Below, one piece after another: positions 61,747 through 64,000 of a DNA stretch of 64,000 nucleotides. The stretch covers positions 3,060,038 to 3,124,037 of the forward strand of contig CAVZMV010000002.1 in NCBI GenBank assembly GCA_963776465.1, written 5' to 3'. This DNA is from DASRHK01 sp963776465. Lineage in GTDB: Bacteria > Pseudomonadota > Gammaproteobacteria > Nevskiales > Nevskiaceae. The notes beneath the pieces were generated by a model. That model made no database searches, was not told where the DNA came from, and saw only the letters and a list, made by a program, of their open reading frames with translations. Position 1 is the first letter of the stretch, and the number at the start of each line of letters is the position of its first letter. The position numbers were made by a program, and so were the translations under genes.

Positions 61747-62949
61747 GTGAAGCGAGCATCGATCTGGCTATTGGCTGCCTGCCTTTCAGCGTGCGGCGGC
61801 GGCACCGACGTCGCGGCGCCACCGCCCGGCGGATCTGCCGGTGGTGATCTCGCGGCCTGGCCGGAGCATGCACCCGCCGCGAACCCACCGCCCGCGCCCG
61901 CGCCGATCGAAGCGGTCATCACCAATCTCGATGCGCTGGCTGCTGCGCTTCCCACCGATGTTGCGACGGCGCTGTTCGATCCGATCGCGTTCGGCGTGAC
62001 GATCCGCGACCTCACCGATCCGGCGCTGGTCGCCTTCCAGGTCCGCGCGACGCTGGCGCAGCTGCAGGGCGCGTGTCGCGTGGCTAGCCCGTACCACTGC
62101 TTCGGCAATCCGTATTACAACGACAAGGTCGAGCTGGTGCCGGTGGAGTTCCTCAACCGCTACGGCACGCGGCTTTACGGCGAGATCGTGCTGCCCAATC
62201 GCGGCGTCACGCCGCCCTCCGCCGGGCCGTATCCGGTGATCCTGGCGCTGCAGGGCCTGGCGACCAACACCGGCGTATACCGCTGGTGGCACCAGGTGTT
62301 CGCCGATGCGGGCTACCTCGTCTTCGCCTTCGACTTCAGCGGCCAGGGACGCTCGCAGGACGCGATCGCCGGCGATCCCGGCAACGCCATTGAGGAAGCC
62401 CAGGACGCGCTCACCTATCTCTTCGGCGAATCGCCCGTGCGCGCGGCGCTCGATGCCTCGCGTGTCGGCGTGATCGGTCACAGCATGGGCGCGATCGCGA
62501 CCATGGGCCTGCAGGCGATCGAGCCGCGCGTCCACGCCGCGGTGGCCGCGGCGCCAATCAGCACGCAATCGTCGCCGTTCGACGCCAACCCGATCCCGGT
62601 GATGATCCAGACCGGCGATCACGACGGGCCGGTAGCGCCGATCCCATTCGTCAACCCTGCCGTCACGCGCGCCGTCTACGACAAGCTCACCGTCGACCGC
62701 GCCTTCATCGTCACCGACGCGGCCTCGCACGCGCAGCACACCAACTATCCGCTGCTGCCGACGTCGAGCTGGGGTCTTGAGGTCGCCGGTCTCTACTCGC
62801 TTGCCTGGATGGATTTCCATCTGCGGCACGACGCGGCGGCGCTCGACGTGCTGCGCACCGCGCATCCGCACCTCTCCTACCTCTGGGACAGCGAGGTGCA
62901 GGTCGGCGGCGAGACCACCGTGATGCGCGGCGCGCCGGCGCTGCCTTAA
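61747..62949 (+). CDS. Alpha/beta hydrolase lipoprotein (dienelactone-hydrolase/PET-hydrolase-like fold)
   Basis: About 400 residues. MKRASIWLLAACLSAC is a lipoprotein signal followed by a Gly/Pro-rich linker. The hydrolase domain spans about 140-390: VILALQGLATNTGVYRWWHQ, VFAFDFSGQGRSQDAIAGDP, the nucleophile elbow VGVIGHSMGAIATMG, an acid in PVMIQTGDHDGPVAP and a His in DAASHAQHTNYP. It is anchored in the envelope and likely cleaves esters. GTG 61747 is preferred because GGGGAAG then sits 7-8 bases upstream; GTG 61744 is possible. Its stop TAA overlaps the predicted -10 box of fbp. Confidence 0.88.
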   Translation: MKRASIWLLAACLSACGGGTDVAAPPPGGSAGGDLAAWPEHAPAANPPPAPAPIEAVITNLDALAAALPTDVATALFDPIAFGVTIRDLTDPALVAFQVRATLAQLQGACRVASPYHCFGNPYYNDKVELVPVEFLNRYGTRLYGEIVLPNRGVTPPSAGPYPVILALQGLATNTGVYRWWHQVFADAGYLVFAFDFSGQGRSQDAIAGDPGNAIEEAQDALTYLFGESPVRAALDASRVGVIGHSMGAIATMGLQAIEPRVHAAVAAAPISTQSSPFDANPIPVMIQTGDHDGPVAPIPFVNPAVTRAVYDKLTVDRAFIVTDAASHAQHTNYPLLPTSSWGLEVAGLYSLAWMDFHLRHDAAALDVLRTAHPHLSYLWDSEVQVGGETTVMRGAPALP

Positions 62950-62959
62950 AATTCGCGCC

Positions 62960-62960
<1 letters not shown>
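62947..62960 (+). promoter_or_regulatory. Putative leaderless promoter of fbp
   Basis: TAAAAT at 62947-62952, overlapping the upstream TAA stop, predicts a start at 62959, one base before ATG 62960. No Shine-Dalgarno is visible. Confidence 0.45.
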
Positions 62961-63984
<1,024 letters not shown>

Positions 63985-64000
63985 GGGTTCCCGCACGAAC

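Overview
This is a GC-rich chromosomal window, almost fully coding, from a Gammaproteobacterium. The Lysobacterales/Xanthomonadales, Nevskiales or Steroidobacterales region of the tree is my best guess. The reasons are the fused isobutyryl-CoA mutase, TonB receptors paired with hydrolases, AraC regulators with an arabinose-binding-like N-domain, a Xanthomonas-like fructose-bisphosphatase, and many GTAG-headed REP palindromes. I saw no rRNA, tRNA, CRISPR array or transposase.

Layout: 1-2249 holds the start of a c-type cytochrome lipoprotein (minus strand), an AraC regulator and a TetR regulator with two palindromic operators. 2274-7625 is a TonB receptor plus three esterase/hydrolase genes, resembling a polyester or ester uptake and degradation operon. 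7735-14699 holds a YncE/phosphatase fusion and two tandem GEVED-domain surface proteins. 14818-20825 holds an OmpA-like protein, a second AraC regulator, fused IcmF carrying three repeat-derived peptide insertions, and a thioesterase. 20835-28555 has two membrane TIR-TPR proteins flanking a TonB receptor and a hydrolase. 28616-37909 is a peptide-catabolism-like cluster: M81 metallopeptidase, S12 serine hydrolase, MFS transporter, LuxR regulator, and the convergent D-glutamate pair dgcN-dgcA. 38229-40730 is an AT-richer PD-(D/E)XK nuclease/P-loop NTPase gene with an internal stop, possibly a defence gene. 40825-47637 holds an amidase, then a minus-strand desaturase-ceramidase-S41 peptidase operon, and a DUF924 gene. 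47697-56186 holds the cytochrome paralogue, a nitroreductase, an SDR-type reductase, CsbD, a third TIR-TPR protein, a GST and a RibD-type reductase. 56263-63984 holds a metalloprotease lipoprotein, a fourth TIR-TPR protein, an ABC1/UbiB-like kinase, a lipoprotein hydrolase, and a heavily frameshifted fbp.

Main points. (1) A nearly identical 50-bp promoter element lies directly before the second TonB receptor and before the M81-S12-MFS operon, which suggests one regulon for import and cleavage of a peptide. The M81 + S12 + MFS set recalls mlrC/mlrB/mlrD of microcystin degraders, and dgcNA nearby would handle D-glutamate. (2) Four TIR-TM-TPR paralogues occur within 40 kb and keep the putative catalytic glutamate. 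(3) REP elements both insert in frame into IcmF and supply stop codons to several genes. (4) Many genes have a -10 box placed so that transcription would begin at or next to the start codon (leaderless mRNA). (5) Single-base insertions break several genes and are densely clustered in fbp, so sequence error is a real possibility.
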